Source of the DNA: Flavobacteriales bacterium UBA4466
GTDB lineage: Bacteria; Bacteroidota; Bacteroidia; Flavobacteriales_D; Crocinitomicaceae
Direction of reading: 5' to 3'
DNA length: 64,000 bases
Assembly: GCA_905182335.1 (NCBI GenBank)
Contig: CAJJBE010000005.1
Coordinates: 279,516-343,515 of the forward strand
Shown piece after piece: positions 62,988 through 64,000 of this stretch (the first letter of the stretch is position 1; every line of letters starts with the position of its first letter). The notes under the pieces were generated by a model, which was not told the DNA's origin, did no database searches, and saw only the letters and a list, made by a program, of their open reading frames with translations. The translations under genes were made by a program, and so were the position numbers.

Positions 62988-63938
62988 TTATTTTTTGAGA
63001 ACTTTAATATAGTGAACTTGCATATCATTAATCATAATTGAAATGAAGTAGTTTCCTTTTGGTAAATCAATCTCTGGCTTCCAAACTATTTGATATTTTT
63101 CAGGCTCTAACATCTTTTGATTAAGTGTCGCTATCATCTGACCACTAATATCGTGAACTGAAATTGTAACATTTGCCTTTTGAAACACGCCATAATTGAT
63201 TTCAATTTCATCAACAAATGGATTAGGATGTGCGTTATAAATTATTCCTTTACTAAGATGAAGATTATTCATCCCAGTAATTGGAAAACCATCTCCATTA
63301 ATTATAATGTCCCAAGTACCTTCAAGATCTCCATTAGTATTTTGTATTAATGGAATAATTCTGTTAGTGGCATCATATTGTCCGCTAGTTATAGAAGCAG
63401 CTGTATCAGTAGGTATATGAGGATCATTTTCAAAATATAGCTGAGTGATTAGTGTATTAAAACCTGGTGGAGTTATTTTAAAATGAATATGAGAAGGTCT
63501 ATAGGTTAAACCATTTAAATATAAGCCAGGTTTAATGGATTCAAAGATGTAATAACCTTGATTATTTGACATTGTTTTTCCTCTAAGATTGAAGCCAGAA
63601 TTATCATATTCTCCTAAATCATTAGCATGCCAAATATCAATTTCTGTATTAGGAATAGCTTCAGAACAAGCTAGGTTGTAGACCTGTCCACTAATAATAA
63701 TCCGCTGCCCAGATTCATTTAAGTCTGTAAGTTGATTATTTTGAATAATAGGAGCATTTGCTGTATAAAAAGGCCCTTGGCCATATGCATCTATTGTTGT
63801 TTGTTCACATGGTCCTTTTGTGTTATTTTTTTTAGAAGTAGCTGAATTAACGACAGATGGAAAAGCTGCCATAGAGAGTAATGTTAAAGAAGTATTTTTG
63901 AGAAATTTTCTTCGGCTATTTAGTAGTAGTGTTTTCAT
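62988..63938 (-). CDS. Intradiol ring-cleavage dioxygenase-like protein with Tat-like signal and T9SS-like tail
   Basis: This 316-aa protein is of the intradiol dioxygenase family (protocatechuate 3,4-dioxygenase beta-like). The iron(III) ligands can be read as Tyr in DLGEYDN, Tyr in TYRPSHIHF and the two His of SHIHF. Supporting segments are ACSEAIPNTEIDIWHAND and QLYFENDPHIP. The N-terminus SRRKFLKN with a following hydrophobic run looks like a twin-arginine (Tat) signal. The C-terminal ~80 residues (YNAHPNPFVDEIEI ... GNYFISIMINDMQVHYIKVLKK) look like a type A T9SS sorting domain. Start 63938 gives that Tat-like N-terminus; the longer start at 63986 is not supported. Substrate unknown. Confidence 0.83.
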   Translation of the reverse strand: MKTLLLNSRRKFLKNTSLTLLSMAAFPSVVNSATSKKNNTKGPCEQTTIDAYGQGPFYTANAPIIQNNQLTDLNESGQRIIISGQVYNLACSEAIPNTEIDIWHANDLGEYDNSGFNLRGKTMSNNQGYYIFESIKPGLYLNGLTYRPSHIHFKITPPGFNTLITQLYFENDPHIPTDTAASITSGQYDATNRIIPLIQNTNGDLEGTWDIIINGDGFPITGMNNLHLSKGIIYNAHPNPFVDEIEINYGVFQKANVTISVHDISGQMIATLNQKMLEPEKYQIVWKPEIDLPKGNYFISIMINDMQVHYIKVLKK

Positions 63939-64000
63939 AGTGGTTTTAATTTTCCCTAAAAGTAATATTAATACTCTAAAGACCAATATCTTGTGAGTAG

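Noticed and set aside
1..64000. CRISPR array, rRNA operon or prophage
   Set aside because: No regular repeat-spacer pattern, no rRNA signatures and no phage structural genes were seen on either strand.

Overview
The window is a gene-dense, AT-rich bacterial chromosome segment. Several signs point to Bacteroidota, most likely Flavobacteriales (possibly Crocinitomicaceae-like): five cargo genes of the type IX secretion system (T9SS), three TonB-dependent receptors, promoters with the Bacteroidota -7 consensus TAnnTTTG, almost no Shine-Dalgarno sequences, a PnuT/TonB-receptor thiamine system under a TPP riboswitch, and a flavobacterial-type DnaJ. There is no rRNA, CRISPR array or prophage. One tRNA gene (Asp) is intact.

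Region 1 (1-9.3 kb) is housekeeping: the 3' part of murA, a TlpA-like thioredoxin, grpE-dnaJ, a CPBP membrane protease, then a compact three-gene arsenosugar cluster (AhpD-like CMD protein, radical SAM ArsS, methyltransferase ArsM), a BaiN-like flavoprotein, and a DEAD-box helicase whose stop codon abuts that of a convergent photolyase. Region 2 (9.3-26 kb) is catabolic: fused isobutyryl-CoA mutase (icmF), GH20 hexosaminidase, cutC, nucleoside phosphorylase, a DUF4197 lipoprotein, a SprB-repeat T9SS protein, NADP-glutamate dehydrogenase, and a fused alpha/beta 2-oxoacid dehydrogenase E1. icmF, gdhA and E1 together suggest branched-chain amino acid catabolism.

Region 3 (26-41 kb) holds LolA, an esterase, a heme-type TonB receptor, ung, hemE, an OmpA-family protein, an RluA pseudouridine synthase, the histidine-degradation operon hutG-hutF-hutD, a glycosyltransferase, an FKBP lipoprotein, an intact IS6-family element (38571-39357), and three genes behind it.

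Region 4 (41-55 kb) is the most rearranged part. It has a decayed fragment of a von Willebrand-type gene, tRNA-Asp, and a ~105-bp direct repeat (5' half of tRNA-Asp plus its upstream DNA) that recurs 13.4 kb away. Between the two copies lie the TPP-riboswitch-controlled TonB receptor, pnuT, a YceI gene, a flavin-nucleotide-binding oxidase behind a 24-bp palindromic operator, DUF2071, the vWA gene, a CAP-domain protein, and a TonB receptor paired with a T9SS-secreted alpha/beta-hydrolase.

Region 5 (55-64 kb) holds a twice-frameshifted T9SS protein gene, acetyl-CoA synthetase, a gingipain-like C25 protease with T9SS signal, a CIA30 protein, and two minus-strand secreted proteins. One of these is an intradiol dioxygenase with both a Tat-like signal and a T9SS-like tail. 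The start of the other is duplicated as a dead remnant just downstream of it. All functional calls are from reading the sequence. No database search was run.
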